Shown here: one piece after another, positions 17,406 through 26,099 of the stretch
Numbering within the stretch: position 1 is the stretch's first letter
How the letters are laid out: each line of letters begins with the position of its first letter
Assembly: GCA_951813545.1 (NCBI GenBank)
Contig: OX638352.1
Coordinates: 372,001-436,000 of the forward strand
DNA from: an uncultured Poribacteria bacterium
GTDB taxonomy: Bacteria; Poribacteria; WGA-4E; WGA-3G
DNA: 64,000 nt
Reading direction: 5' to 3'
Notes under the pieces: model-generated
Told to the model about the DNA's origin: nothing
What the model saw: only the letters and a program-made list of their open reading frames with translations
The model's database searches: none
Made by a program: the position numbers and the translations under genes

Positions 17406-17611
17406 GGTTTGTAAACTCCCTTTCGGGTTATATATTGCCCCTTCCAGATCACATATCCAAGAGGAATCAGACGAGAGGAGTATCCGATACATTGTGTTAG
17501 CTACCACGCCAAGATATGCGATATATTACTGTAGTCAACTGTTTAACCTGTGGAGTGGACGTTTGGTATACGCTTCGCACAAGCCCAAGTCTTTAGGCTT
17601 GGGTAGTTGAC
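16383..17611 (-). mobile_element. IsrB-bearing transposable unit
   Basis: The unit comprises the isrB gene and its upstream non-coding part. The likely outer end is near 17611, where the hairpin CCCAAG...CTTGGG and GGTCAACTACCC begin on the minus strand. The other end is not clearly delimited and abuts PhyH-2. No tnpA transposase is present, so the unit would depend on a transposase in trans. Confidence 0.5.
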
Positions 17612-17635
17612 CTCCTTTTAAAGATTCAGCGTTAC
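17406..17635 (-). ncRNA. Predicted omega-RNA of IsrB with 5' guide
   Basis: In IscB/IsrB systems the guide RNA is encoded directly upstream of the protein, guide first and scaffold after. Here ~205 nt (17611 to 17406) lie between a hairpin-bearing end (CCCAAGCCTAAAGACTTGGG on the minus strand, 17585-17604) and the isrB ATG. This is a suitable length for a scaffold. The guide would be the flanking ~16-20 nt around 17612-17635. The boundaries are inferred. Confidence 0.5.
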
Positions 17636-17686
17636 TAACGGTATTTTATAGTTTAAAAGAAAAGGTGTCAACTTCAATCAGAACCA

Positions 17687-19174
17687 CTACATGAAAAATT
17701 TGGCGAGTTTAACAGACAAACCCCAGCCGCTAATTCCGGCAAATGTAATAAGCACAACTGCGGAAACCAAGGCACCGACGAACATAAATGGACGCGTCCG
17801 ATAAGCAGCGGGCAATTTAGCGTTCAGATACAATGCTGCAAGCATCATCAATGCAATTGAGAAATTCGCTAAAATAAAGCCTGCAATTTGGGTCAGGATA
17901 TCGAACGGAATATTCAACCAAATGAGCACCATCGTCGTAAGGAAAATATAGAGACAGACCCATCTGCGAAGTGTATCGTAACTCCATTCACGTTGGGACC
18001 AGATTGCTTGGAAGAACTCCTGCATCACCCGCGCGTAAATCTCCGGTAGTGCCTGTAGCGTCCCCCACAGCGCGACGATAATACAAATATAGTAGACCCA
18101 CACGAGAGATACATGAATATTCTTCCAGACGCTCGCCTGATCCGTGAGTAGGCTCCATCCTTCAAAAGTGCTTTGCATCCCATATAACACAGCAGCACCT
18201 GAGATCATAAATGCGCCTGTCACGATGAACAACACAATCGCACCCATACCGACATCCCACCGCAGTGGCGCAAGGATCTGTCGCAGTTGGCTCACCCGTT
18301 CAGGCTGTTCAAGGAGATAGTCAATTTTATCACGAGTTGCGGCGCGTTGGCGGATAGCTTCTATATTCTGATGGGATGTCATGCCCCAGCGATGCATGCT
18401 CACCCAATTTGCGTAAACGATATATCCCATCACAGAACCGCCGACATAACCGAACGCTGTCGCCATCGTCAATAAAGGGTTTTCGACTGCATCCTTCGGT
18501 GCCCATTCAGGAAATTCAGGTAGATATCCAAAACGGAGGCTCCCAACCAATGCCTTACCAAAGTCGGGGCGCACCATCAATGTACCGATAATCGTTCCAA
18601 CAACAAGGATCAGACAAATGATGAGTTGCTGTTTTTCGAGCCTTTCAAATGAGATACGTAAACCGAAAAGGAGTGCGAGGGTGATAAAGCAAGACGTGAT
18701 TAGGTTTTCCCAAATAGGTTGTGAAATATCTGAAGACAGCGCGTCTCTAAACAGAAAATGGAGCAGCGCACCACACGGTTTGGCAATCGGCACCCATGCT
18801 AAAGGCGCACCTACCATCTCAAAGATGACGATCGCAATGAGAAGCCAACCGCGCGGTCCAGGCAGCTTCGCGAGCCGATTTCCGATATATTCACCACTGA
18901 CTGCGGTATAGCGTCCGAGTAGATAGGTAACAAAGATTCCTTTGACGACACAGCTGAGAAGCACAAGCCAGAGCAAGTTATATCCTGCCCACGACCCCGC
19001 CCGGACGACAACGATCGTTTCACCTGCCCCAATACTCACTGACGCAACAATCGCCGCGGGTCCAAATACTGACGCAAGTGCAATAATCTTTTTTAACGAC
19101 CATGGTTCAGTATAAGGACCGGTGACCGGTGGAATATCAACAGGTTCAGTTGTTTGTGTCTCTTCTGTTTGCAT
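17687..19174 (-). CDS. Nramp-like membrane transporter, unusual signature motifs
   Basis: A 495-residue protein with about eleven hydrophobic segments and the length and spacing of Nramp family metal transporters. The first segment reads FGPAAIVASVSIGAGETI where canonical Mn/Fe Nramps have the DPGN metal motif. The TM6 region (FGYVGGSVMGYIVYANW) lacks the M-P-H motif. It therefore belongs to a divergent Nramp-related group that may move another ion or solute. It lies in the inner membrane. It is divergent in position from no obvious partner, and ThuA is upstream on the same strand. Confidence 0.75.
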   Translation of the reverse strand: MQTEETQTTEPVDIPPVTGPYTEPWSLKKIIALASVFGPAAIVASVSIGAGETIVVVRAGSWAGYNLLWLVLLSCVVKGIFVTYLLGRYTAVSGEYIGNRLAKLPGPRGWLLIAIVIFEMVGAPLAWVPIAKPCGALLHFLFRDALSSDISQPIWENLITSCFITLALLFGLRISFERLEKQQLIICLILVVGTIIGTLMVRPDFGKALVGSLRFGYLPEFPEWAPKDAVENPLLTMATAFGYVGGSVMGYIVYANWVSMHRWGMTSHQNIEAIRQRAATRDKIDYLLEQPERVSQLRQILAPLRWDVGMGAIVLFIVTGAFMISGAAVLYGMQSTFEGWSLLTDQASVWKNIHVSLVWVYYICIIVALWGTLQALPEIYARVMQEFFQAIWSQREWSYDTLRRWVCLYIFLTTMVLIWLNIPFDILTQIAGFILANFSIALMMLAALYLNAKLPAAYRTRPFMFVGALVSAVVLITFAGISGWGLSVKLAKFFM

Positions 19175-19236
19175 AAAAGGTTCCTACTGACAATGAGCGG
19201 ACTCTTTCAAGCCCGCTCACTACCACATTCTATGCT

Positions 19237-19965
19237 CTATTCCAAGGGTTCTAAGGGTTTGGCATTCCCAAAGACCGGGGTCGGGGCGTTACCTGGTGCT
19301 GCCCATCGCGAGGCATTCGCGATGACATGCCGAACGTTTTCGTCGTAATAGATCGGGTACGTTTCATGACCGGGACGGAAATAGAAGATTTTGCCTCTCC
19401 CACGATAATAACAGCACCCGCTTCGGAAAACCTCACCGCCGGGGAACCAACTCACAAAAACAAGTGTGTCCGGTTCAGGAATATCAAATGGCTCGCCGTA
19501 CATCTCGGCGTGTTCAAGTTCAAAGTATTCTCCCAAGCCTTCAACAATCGGGTGCCCGTGCTCAATGACCCAGAGACGTTCCTTTTCGCCTGCTTCACGC
19601 CATTTGAGGCTACACGACGTGCCCATCAAGCGAGTAAAGGGTTTAGAGTAGTGTGCAGAGTGCAGAACAATAAGTCCCATACCATCTAATACACGTGCGC
19701 GAACTTTGTCAGCAATCGCGTCCTCAACTGCGCCGTGTGCGGCATGTCCCCACCAGATTAAGACGTCCGTATTTGAGAGAACATCGTCGGTTAAGCCGTG
19801 TTCGGGTTCATCTAAAGTCGCGCTCCGCACTTTAAAACCACCCGAACTGTCAAGCCCATCAGCAATAGCGGCGTGGATGCCTTTCGGATAGATACCGCGA
19901 ATGGTTTCGTTTGTTTTTTCGTGCCTAAATTCATTCCAGACAGTAACCTGAATTGGTTGTGCCAT
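19237..19965 (-). CDS. ThuA-like (glutamine amidotransferase-fold) protein
   Basis: The 242-residue protein matches the ThuA family, named after trehalose utilisation. It has [11 protein letters not shown] at the N-terminus, then a [11 protein letters not shown] strand-loop, and [23 protein letters not shown] where class I amidotransferases carry the nucleophile elbow. [28 protein letters not shown] follows near the end. ThuA proteins are proposed to process keto-sugars or to assist disaccharide catabolism. The exact activity is unproven. It is cytosolic, with no signal peptide. AAGGAGAAAC lies just upstream of the ATG. Confidence 0.88.
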   Translation of the reverse strand: MAQPIQVTVWNEFRHEKTNETIRGIYPKGIHAAIADGLDSSGGFKVRSATLDEPEHGLTDDVLSNTDVLIWWGHAAHGAVEDAIADKVRARVLDGMGLIVLHSAHYSKPFTRLMGTSCSLKWREAGEKERLWVIEHGHPIVEGLGEYFELEHAEMYGEPFDIPEPDTLVFVSWFPGGEVFRSGCCYYRGRGKIFYFRPGHETYPIYYDENVRHVIANASRWAAPGNAPTPVFGNAKPLEPLE

Positions 19966-19984
19966 AAGTTTCTCCTTATAATAG

Positions 19985-20100
19985 TTATCAGTCTTCAGTT
20001 GTCAGTTGTCGGTTAAGAGGTCTCTATGTAACAATTCACCTTTTCCTAGAGGATGCCAAGTTATGGACGGTTTTTAAAAAGGAGACTCTTAACTGATAAA
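19985..20100. repeat. Inverted heptamer-type repeat between thuA and fabV
   Basis: The left arm is rich in CAGTTGTCAGTTGTCGGTTAAGAG (two overlapping parts, 19990-20020). The right arm CTCTTAACTGATAA lies at 20084-20097. The right arm contains the fabV stop codon. Similar TGACAACTGATAACT-type strings occur at 8286, 29880-30030, 40411-40460, 47424 and 63405. Confidence 0.6.
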
Positions 20101-21288
20101 TGTTAATTCCGTCTCTACCGCTTCATCGTAGTCTACGCCTTCGACTTCAAATCCAAAGAGATTTCGGAAGCGTCGCCTGTAGCCTGCGTAATCGGAGAGT
20201 TCATGGAAATTGTCGGTATCAATTTGTCCCCAACGCTCGGTTACTGCATCGGTTATTTCAGGCTGCAACTCGCGATCATCAAGACGAATGTAGCGTTCAC
20301 CATCGAGTTCGGGTTGCAAACCCGGTCCGAGATGCTCTGAGAAGAGTCGCTGCATCTGTCCAATGGGTGCCTCATTGATGCCCTTCGCGTCCATGATGTC
20401 ATAGAGGATACTGATATAGAGCGGCACGATCGGAATCGCCGCGGAGGCTTGCGTAACAACGGCTTTGTTCACCGAAATATAGGCATTACCACCGAGTTGA
20501 TTTGCCAGCCGTTCATCAAGCGCGTCCACACGTGCTTTCAGATCGTCCTTTGCTCTACCAATAGTCCCGTCCCGATAAATGGGCCAGGTCAAGGAACTCC
20601 CGATATAGGTATAGGCAACAACCGTCACTTCTGGTGCAAGCAAGTCCGCATCCGCCAAGGCATCAACCCACATATCCAAGTCTTCACCACCCATTACAGC
20701 GATCGTATCGGTGAGCTCCTGCTCACTCGCCGGCTCAATCGTAACCGGTGCGATGACTTCCTGACTCAAATCGATGGTTTTTCCCGTATATGGTGCACCA
20801 ATCGGTTTCAGGACGGATTCATGTGAGTCCCCTGTGTTTGGGTGTGTCCGGCGCGGGGCAGCGATGCTATAGACGAGGATATCTATTTTGCCAAAGTCTG
20901 CCTTGAGTCGATGAATCGCTTCTGTCTTCATCTCATCCGAAAACGCATCTCCATTGAGACTGTCCGCCAAAAATCCGTCATCTGCTGCCTGTTGATGGAA
21001 AGCAACGGTATTATAATATCCCGCGGATGCGGTTCGTCTGGCATCGGCTGGACGTTCATAGAGTAGCCCAAGCGTTTTGGCACCGTAAGCATAAGTTAAA
21101 GCGATGCGCGAGGCAAGCCCGTAACCCGTTGATGCTCCGATAACAAGGGCATTCATATCTGTCCCTTTGTGCGGAATGCCCTGCTTAATCTCGTCTATCT
21201 GGTTGCGTACATTCGCCTGACAACCCGCTGGATGGGCATTGGTACAGATAAACCCACGTATCCGAGGTTTAACAATTTGAACTGCCAT
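20089..21288 (-). CDS. fabV: Enoyl-[acyl carrier protein]/trans-2-enoyl-CoA reductase FabV
   Basis: The 399-residue protein is a long-chain SDR of the FabV/TER type. It reduces the double bond of trans-2-enoyl thioesters with NADH in the last step of fatty-acid elongation. It starts IVKPRIRGFICTNAHPAGC, carries the nucleotide loop VIGASTGYGLASRI and the LVYSIAAPRRTHP segment. The catalytic motif is Y-x8-K type, in TYIGSSLTWPIYRDGTIGRAK (split here as TYIGSSLTWP and IYRDGTIGRAK). FabV enzymes are insensitive or less sensitive to triclosan. The stop codon lies in a dispersed inverted repeat. It shares its direction with ridA upstream, 130 bp away. Confidence 0.95.
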   Translation of the reverse strand: MAVQIVKPRIRGFICTNAHPAGCQANVRNQIDEIKQGIPHKGTDMNALVIGASTGYGLASRIALTYAYGAKTLGLLYERPADARRTASAGYYNTVAFHQQAADDGFLADSLNGDAFSDEMKTEAIHRLKADFGKIDILVYSIAAPRRTHPNTGDSHESVLKPIGAPYTGKTIDLSQEVIAPVTIEPASEQELTDTIAVMGGEDLDMWVDALADADLLAPEVTVVAYTYIGSSLTWPIYRDGTIGRAKDDLKARVDALDERLANQLGGNAYISVNKAVVTQASAAIPIVPLYISILYDIMDAKGINEAPIGQMQRLFSEHLGPGLQPELDGERYIRLDDRELQPEITDAVTERWGQIDTDNFHELSDYAGYRRRFRNLFGFEVEGVDYDEAVETELTFIS

Positions 21289-21420
21289 TTTTTTAACTTT
21301 CCTTGCGGAGTAATAAGCATGGTTTCATGCTTGGAGTATCCTTCTCCCGAGTCGCCCTCCACTTCGTTTCGGGCTGCGCTTTCGTGACGCATCATACCGA
21401 TTTTAAGTTTCCTCAAGAGA

Positions 21421-21882
21421 TTAATCCTCGATTTCGACAACCATTTCGACTTCAACCGGGATCCCACCGGGCAATTGCACCATACCGACTGCGGAGCGCG
21501 CATGTTTGCCTTTATCGCCGAATACCTCAACGAAGAAATCCGATGCGCCATTGACGACCGCCGGTTGGTCGATAAAGTCGGATGCTGAATTAACAAACCC
21601 AATCACTTTGACGACACGCTTCACTCTGTCCAAGTCCCCGAGTGCGTGTTTGAGGGTGCTCAACAAGCCGATCGCCACCTGCCGCGCTGATGCATAGCCT
21701 TCTTCGATCGTCGCATCGGTACCGAGTTGACTTTTATAGATTTTACCTTCACCTGTTCCGGGTCCGTGTCCAGAGGTAAACACAAGATTACCGGTCTGCA
21801 CCGTTGTAACGTAGTTCGCCACGGGTACCGCCGGTTCTGGTAGTTCCACACCTAATTCTTCAAGCCGTTGTTCTATTTTCAT
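21421..21882 (-). CDS. RidA/YjgF/YER057c/UK114 family protein
   Basis: A 153-residue cytosolic protein, slightly longer than the ~128-residue RidA core. The C-terminal signature HARSAVGMVQLPGGIPVEVEMVVEI includes the arginine that holds the carboxylate of 2-imino acids in active RidA enzymes. FTSGHGPG and the trimer-core strands are also present. RidA hydrolyses reactive enamine/imine intermediates released by PLP enzymes. The N-terminal extension (EQRLEELGVELPEPAVPVANY) matches the YjgF subgroup often annotated as endoribonuclease L-PSP-like. That label should not be taken as proven. It probably forms a unit with fabV downstream. Confidence 0.9.
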   Translation of the reverse strand: MKIEQRLEELGVELPEPAVPVANYVTTVQTGNLVFTSGHGPGTGEGKIYKSQLGTDATIEEGYASARQVAIGLLSTLKHALGDLDRVKRVVKVIGFVNSASDFIDQPAVVNGASDFFVEVFGDKGKHARSAVGMVQLPGGIPVEVEMVVEIED

Positions 21883-21977
21883 CTTATTTGTCCTTTTGCA
21901 AATGGATTAAATTCTAATATGCCGTAAATACGGCAGTTTCGGCGTTCTTTGGAATATGGGCTTGCAAACTGCGCCCT

Positions 21978-21999
21978 AAAGCAAGTGAAAACTTGCTTT
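21978..21999. terminator. Hairpin in the ridA/dehydrogenase divergent region
   Basis: AAAGCAAGT (21978-21986) pairs perfectly with ACTTGCTTT (21991-21999) around a GAAA loop. It may act as a terminator or an attenuation hairpin between divergent genes. Confidence 0.4.
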
Positions 22000-22093
22000 A
22001 ATTATTCGCTTCTGCCTCTATTATTAAAAAGGTTTTTGCCAATTTTGTCAAGAAATCTTTTCAGCCAAGACTCGCCATCAATATCGGAACAAT

Positions 22094-22122
22094 TTGCTTT
22101 ACAAATCAAGCTATGCTAAAAT
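22094..22122 (+). promoter_or_regulatory. Putative sigma-70 promoter of the dehydrogenase-sulfatase unit
   Basis: TTGCTT (22094-22099) and TAAAAT (22117-22122) have a 17-bp spacer, about 60 bp upstream of the ATG at 22181. Confidence 0.5.
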
Positions 22123-22180
22123 ACACGGAAGTTTAACAGGAATATTCCTATATCTTTAGCAAAAATCACGAGGAGCAACT

Positions 22181-23203
22181 ATGAAAGCCGCAGCAATTTT
22201 AGGCGAACATCAAGCCGGACTCGTCGAAGTACCAGATCCGACACCGAAAGAGGACTGGGTCGTTGTAAAAATCCACGCTTCACCGATGTGTACTGAATAC
22301 CACGCTTTTGAGCACGGAAGCAAAACGGATCGGATGGGGCACGAAGCGGCAGGCGAGGTTGTTGACATCGCACAACCCGGAAAAGTGGAAATCGGCGATC
22401 GCGTCGTCGTGATGCCACAATACCCATGTGGAAAATGTGCGCTTTGTACCGACGGCGATTACATCCACTGCGAAAACAACTACAACTTTGAGGAATTCGT
22501 CGGATCCCATTATGGCAGTGCAACGATGGCGCAGTATATCCTCAAACCGTCTTGGTTGCTCCCGAAGATTCCAGACAATGTCTCTTATGAACATGCCTCG
22601 CTTGCGTGTTGTGCCTTGGGACCCTCGTACCGTGCCTTCGACGAGATGGGTGTTAACGCTACACATACTGTGCTGATTACTGGCATCGGTCCCGTCGGTT
22701 TCGGTGCAATTACGAATGCTCGGTTCCGTGGCGCGAAAGTCATCGCAGCGGAACTGATTCCGTGGCGTGCCGAACGTGCAAAACAGATGGGCGTTGAAGC
22801 GGTCATCAATCCAACGGATGAAGATGCAGTGGATCAGATCCGTGATCTCACAACAGATGGCCGCGGGGTTGACTTCGCACTTGACTGCTCAGGAAACGTC
22901 CAAGCCCATCGACTCTGTATCGATGCGACGCGTCGGCGTGGCACGATAGCGTTCGTCGGGCAGAGCGGTAGAAACGACACGGTCCTCCATATCAGCCCGG
23001 ATCTCATCGGTAAAGGATTACGTCTCGCTGGGGCGTGGCACTACAACCTCAACCAATTCCCCGGATTGATGAAAGTCATTGAAGGTTCGTCCCTCCTCGA
23101 TCTGCTTATCAGCAATGTCTTCCCAATGAGTGAAATCCAGCAGGCATTTGAAACTTCCGCCTCTCACGAGAGTTCCAAGATCATTCTCAAACCCTGGGAA
23201 TAA
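22181..23203 (+). CDS. Zinc-binding alcohol dehydrogenase (MDR superfamily)
   Basis: A 340-residue NAD(P)-dependent medium-chain dehydrogenase. The catalytic-zinc ligands are in ASPMCTEYHAF and GHEAAGEV. The structural zinc site is CGKCALCTDGDYIHC, with four cysteines. The Rossmann part has ITGIGPVGFGAITNARF. The product would oxidise an alcohol or polyol to the aldehyde/ketone. It is followed after 3 bp by a sulfatase gene, so both are probably translated from one mRNA. This points to breakdown of a sulfated sugar or alcohol, an inference from neighbourhood only. GGAGCAACT precedes the ATG. Confidence 0.92.
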   Translation: MKAAAILGEHQAGLVEVPDPTPKEDWVVVKIHASPMCTEYHAFEHGSKTDRMGHEAAGEVVDIAQPGKVEIGDRVVVMPQYPCGKCALCTDGDYIHCENNYNFEEFVGSHYGSATMAQYILKPSWLLPKIPDNVSYEHASLACCALGPSYRAFDEMGVNATHTVLITGIGPVGFGAITNARFRGAKVIAAELIPWRAERAKQMGVEAVINPTDEDAVDQIRDLTTDGRGVDFALDCSGNVQAHRLCIDATRRRGTIAFVGQSGRNDTVLHISPDLIGKGLRLAGAWHYNLNQFPGLMKVIEGSSLLDLLISNVFPMSEIQQAFETSASHESSKIILKPWE

Positions 23204-23206
23204 GTC

Positions 23207-24601
23207 ATGCCAATGACACAAAAACCCAATATACTCCTCATTGTGTCCGATGACCATGCAGCACCAGCAATCAGCTGTTACGGTAGTGGGATGAATCACA
23301 CTCCCAACATCGACAGAATTGGTGATGGTGGGATGCGATTTAACAACTGCTTCTGCACGAACGCAATCTGCACGCCGGCACGCGGTTCTATTCTAACAGG
23401 AAAATACAGCCACAAAACCGGCATCAAAACTCTCGCGGATACAATTGATCACACGCAAGAACAGACGGTCGCACAGATGCTGCATGAAGATGGGTATCAG
23501 ACGGCGATTGTCGGGAAGTGGCACCTCGGACACGGCGGTGTCAGCGACCCACACGGCTTCGACTACTGGAACGTGTTTCCAGGACAAGGGGCACACATCA
23601 ACCCTGAAATGATTGAGATGGGGGAACGGAAAAAATTCGACGGATACTCCGCGGACATTGTGACGGACAGTTCGTTGAATTGGCTACAAAACAGGGAGAC
23701 GGATCACCCCTTTTTCATGATGACGACCTATAAAGCGACCCATGATCCCTTCTTTCCGAATCCCAAGCACCTGCATCTCTACACAGATGAAATCCCTGAG
23801 CCGCTGACTTTCGACGATACCTACGAAAACCGGGCAGCGGCTGCCGCAATGAATACAGCAAAGGTAGACATCATGCATCGGAAAAACCATCTACCTGAGC
23901 CGACTCCTGAGAATTTGGATGGCGATGATTTGAAGCGGTGGAACTATCAGTGCTACATACAGAACTATCTACGCTGTACCCACGCCATTGACGAAAATAT
24001 CGGACGACTGCTTGATTATTTGGATACGGAAGGTCTGGCAGAAGACACAATCGTTATCTATTCGGCAGATCACGGCTTCTTTTTAGGGGACCACGGTTGG
24101 TACGATAAAAGGTTCATGTATGAGGAATCGATGCGGATTCCGTTGCTTGTCCGGTGTCCACGCGAGATTCCAACGGCGGGTGTTAGCGAACAGATTACCC
24201 TAAACGTCGATTTGGCACCGACACTGCTCGACTACGCAGGTATACCGATTCCAGACGATATACAAGGACGTAGTCTCCGAACGTCGTTGGCAGGTGAAAC
24301 GCCAGCGGATTGGCGTACATCCATGTATTACCGGTATTGGATGCACCTCGCGCATTTCAATATCCCAGCGCACTACGGCGTGCGGACAGAACGGTATAAA
24401 CTCATCTATTATTACGGTGAGGCATTAGGGGCAGATGGAGCGATTGATCGGGCAACGCTGCCAGAATGGGAACTCTTTGATTTAGAGAAGGACCCGCATG
24501 AGATGTACAATGTTTATGCAGATCCAGCGTATGCGGATGTTGTTGTGGAGTTAAAGCATAAACTACAAGGTCTGCGGGACGAGTTAGGAGATTATGAGTG
24601 A
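23207..24601 (+). CDS. Arylsulfatase-type sulfatase (formylglycine-dependent)
   Basis: The 464-residue protein is a type I sulfatase of the alkaline-phosphatase superfamily. Metal ligands lie in LLIVSDDHA, the maturation motif CTPAR (C55-R59) would be converted to formylglycine, GKWHLGHGG supplies Lys/His, and YSADHGFFLGDHGW supplies the second metal pair. It hydrolyses sulfate esters, possibly of sulfated polysaccharides or glycans. There is no N-terminal signal peptide, so a cytosolic location is suggested, or export by another route. It is tightly coupled to the dehydrogenase upstream. The dedicated formylglycine-generating enzyme is not in the window. Confidence 0.92.
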   Translation: MPMTQKPNILLIVSDDHAAPAISCYGSGMNHTPNIDRIGDGGMRFNNCFCTNAICTPARGSILTGKYSHKTGIKTLADTIDHTQEQTVAQMLHEDGYQTAIVGKWHLGHGGVSDPHGFDYWNVFPGQGAHINPEMIEMGERKKFDGYSADIVTDSSLNWLQNRETDHPFFMMTTYKATHDPFFPNPKHLHLYTDEIPEPLTFDDTYENRAAAAAMNTAKVDIMHRKNHLPEPTPENLDGDDLKRWNYQCYIQNYLRCTHAIDENIGRLLDYLDTEGLAEDTIVIYSADHGFFLGDHGWYDKRFMYEESMRIPLLVRCPREIPTAGVSEQITLNVDLAPTLLDYAGIPIPDDIQGRSLRTSLAGETPADWRTSMYYRYWMHLAHFNIPAHYGVRTERYKLIYYYGEALGADGAIDRATLPEWELFDLEKDPHEMYNVYADPAYADVVVELKHKLQGLRDELGDYE

Positions 24602-24615
24602 ATTTGAGATTAATC

Positions 24616-24686
24616 GTTTGTAGTAGGGCAATTCATTGCCCATTAACACACCGTTAAAACGTGCGATGAATCGCACGACTACAAAC
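24616..24686. repeat. Double-hairpin palindromic repeat
   Basis: Outer arms GTTTGTAGT (24616-24624) and ACTACAAAC (24678-24686) enclose two inner hairpins: GGGCAAT/ATTGCCC (24626-24641) and GTGCGA/TCGCAC (24661-24676). This is a small non-coding repeat with cruciform potential. Its right arm supplies the last codon positions of the broken nucleotidyltransferase. Confidence 0.7.
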
Positions 24687-25007
24687 ACTTCCACCTGTTG
24701 TTATCCTCTACATACTCTATTTCTTTTTCAATGTAAGGTTTCAGATGCGGTTTGATGGAGGTGGGGAACAAGATCGACATCCTTCCTAAACAAATCTTCG
24801 AGAAAAACGGCCAACCCCATGTAATCGCGGAAAGTCAGTCTTTACGAGTTCAACGAGGAAATCAATGTCGCTTGCGGCGGTTGCAGTCCCTCGGACGCAG
24901 GAACCGAACAAACCGATTCGTTTGACCCCGTATTTCCGCAGCGTCTTCCGATTGTCCACAAGTGTTTGCTTGATAAACGCTTTACTAAGAATTTTTGGGT
25001 TCTTCAT
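24679..25007 (-). pseudogene. Broken MNT-type minimal nucleotidyltransferase
   Basis: The N-terminal half is clear: KYGVKRIGLFGSCVRGTATAASDIDFLVEL carries the GS-x10-DxD nucleotidyltransferase motif of MntA-like antitoxins. After KTDFP the frame is lost, but FRDYMGLAVFLEDLFRKDVDLV and then PTSIKPHLKPYIEKEIEYVEDN continue in two other frames. Two frameshifts therefore break the gene. MntA proteins AMPylate a HEPN toxin partner (MntA-HEPN type VII toxin-antitoxin). No HEPN gene is found beside it. The start at 25007 gives 73 residues before the first stop. 25008-25263 is a plain upstream region. Confidence 0.75.
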
Positions 25008-25263
25008 TTTAGAGTTTCCATTGGATGAACGATGACTGTTTCTCTATAGAGTTTGGATGGTAGAAAATACAGGCTACATTGCAGCGTCAAGGGCAACATA
25101 AGGGAGATCGCCTGATTTAGCCCGATGTGTTTTGAATCACGAAGTCTATGTTAAGATATATCCTTGGGTCCATATTGGTATTGTAAATTATCTTGATATT
25201 TAAAGCAAACCTTTATATCATGTTTAGGAAGAAAAATAACCTTATCCTCTCTGAGGAACAGAC

Positions 25264-26076
25264 ATGACACCGAAACAGAAATACCTTTTTGACCTACGCG
25301 GCTACTTGCATTTAGAGAACGTCCTAACGCCAGAAGAACTCAGTAATACACAAGCAGCAATAGAACGGCTTGTCCAATCAGCACCAGATGAATTGCCACC
25401 TGGAATTAGTCGAGGCGGTGAAGGTTTCTCAAACGGATTTTCTGCCGATAAATCGCTTGAAGCGTTAACACTGCATCCCGTTACGTGGCCAATCATCAAA
25501 GAACTAACTTGGAATAAACCGCGCTTCAATCGCGGATCGCTTGTTGTCAATACACACGAACGACAAGAGATGACACCGCTGCATTGTGCCGGTGAAGGTT
25601 TCCGCTGGACGCGACGGTATGAAGTCAAAAACGATCAGATCTTTACGAACGATGTCGTTGCTTTCTTCTATTTCACGGATGTCTACCCGGGAGACGGTGG
25701 TTTAATAGTTTTACCGGGTTCCCATAAACGTAATTTTAAGCGTCCAGAAAACCTGTTTTTCCCTGAACCTGATAACTCAGACGCTCCACTTCATCCGGCT
25801 CTCGTGAATGTAACACCAAAAGCGGGAGATGTCGTAATCATCACCGAAATGTTGACACACGGTGTGCTGGTGTGGAAGCCGACAGATCGCGATCGTAGAT
25901 TCCTAATCCTGCGGTATAAGACGCAGTTCTTTCAAGATGAGCGGGGCATCCGAGAATCCTTCCCGCCAGAAGTGATGGAGCGGCTGTCTCCTGAGACGAA
26001 AGCATTAGCGGCTTACGGTTCGGAATGGGAAGTGAAGGAACTCGTTAAACAGGATAACGTGACGTTAACCGTATAG
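25264..26076 (+). CDS. Phytanoyl-CoA dioxygenase (PhyH) family oxygenase 3
   Basis: A 270-residue Fe(II)/2-oxoglutarate oxygenase. Opening KYLFDLRGYLHLENVLTPEEL is typical for the poribacterial-type PhyH group. The first iron ligand is in TPLHCAGEG, followed by FYFTDVYPGDGGLIVLPGSHK. The distal part has EMLTHGVLVWKPTDRDRRFLILRYK. Here the usual H-x-D reads HCAGE, so the second ligand may be altered, as in some PhyH relatives. AGGAACAGAC precedes the ATG. It is followed by nucleoside phosphorylase, GNAT and PhyH-4 genes in one closely spaced run (25264-28196), which probably is an operon. Confidence 0.85.
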   Translation: MTPKQKYLFDLRGYLHLENVLTPEELSNTQAAIERLVQSAPDELPPGISRGGEGFSNGFSADKSLEALTLHPVTWPIIKELTWNKPRFNRGSLVVNTHERQEMTPLHCAGEGFRWTRRYEVKNDQIFTNDVVAFFYFTDVYPGDGGLIVLPGSHKRNFKRPENLFFPEPDNSDAPLHPALVNVTPKAGDVVIITEMLTHGVLVWKPTDRDRRFLILRYKTQFFQDERGIRESFPPEVMERLSPETKALAAYGSEWEVKELVKQDNVTLTV

Positions 26077-26099
26077 ACAAAAGGATTTCAAAATACCCA

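Noticed and set aside
16383..17507. IscB (with HNH) or Cas9-like call for the RuvC protein
   Set aside because: The space between RuvC-II and RuvC-III is only 68 residues and contains no HNH motif, so IsrB fits better.
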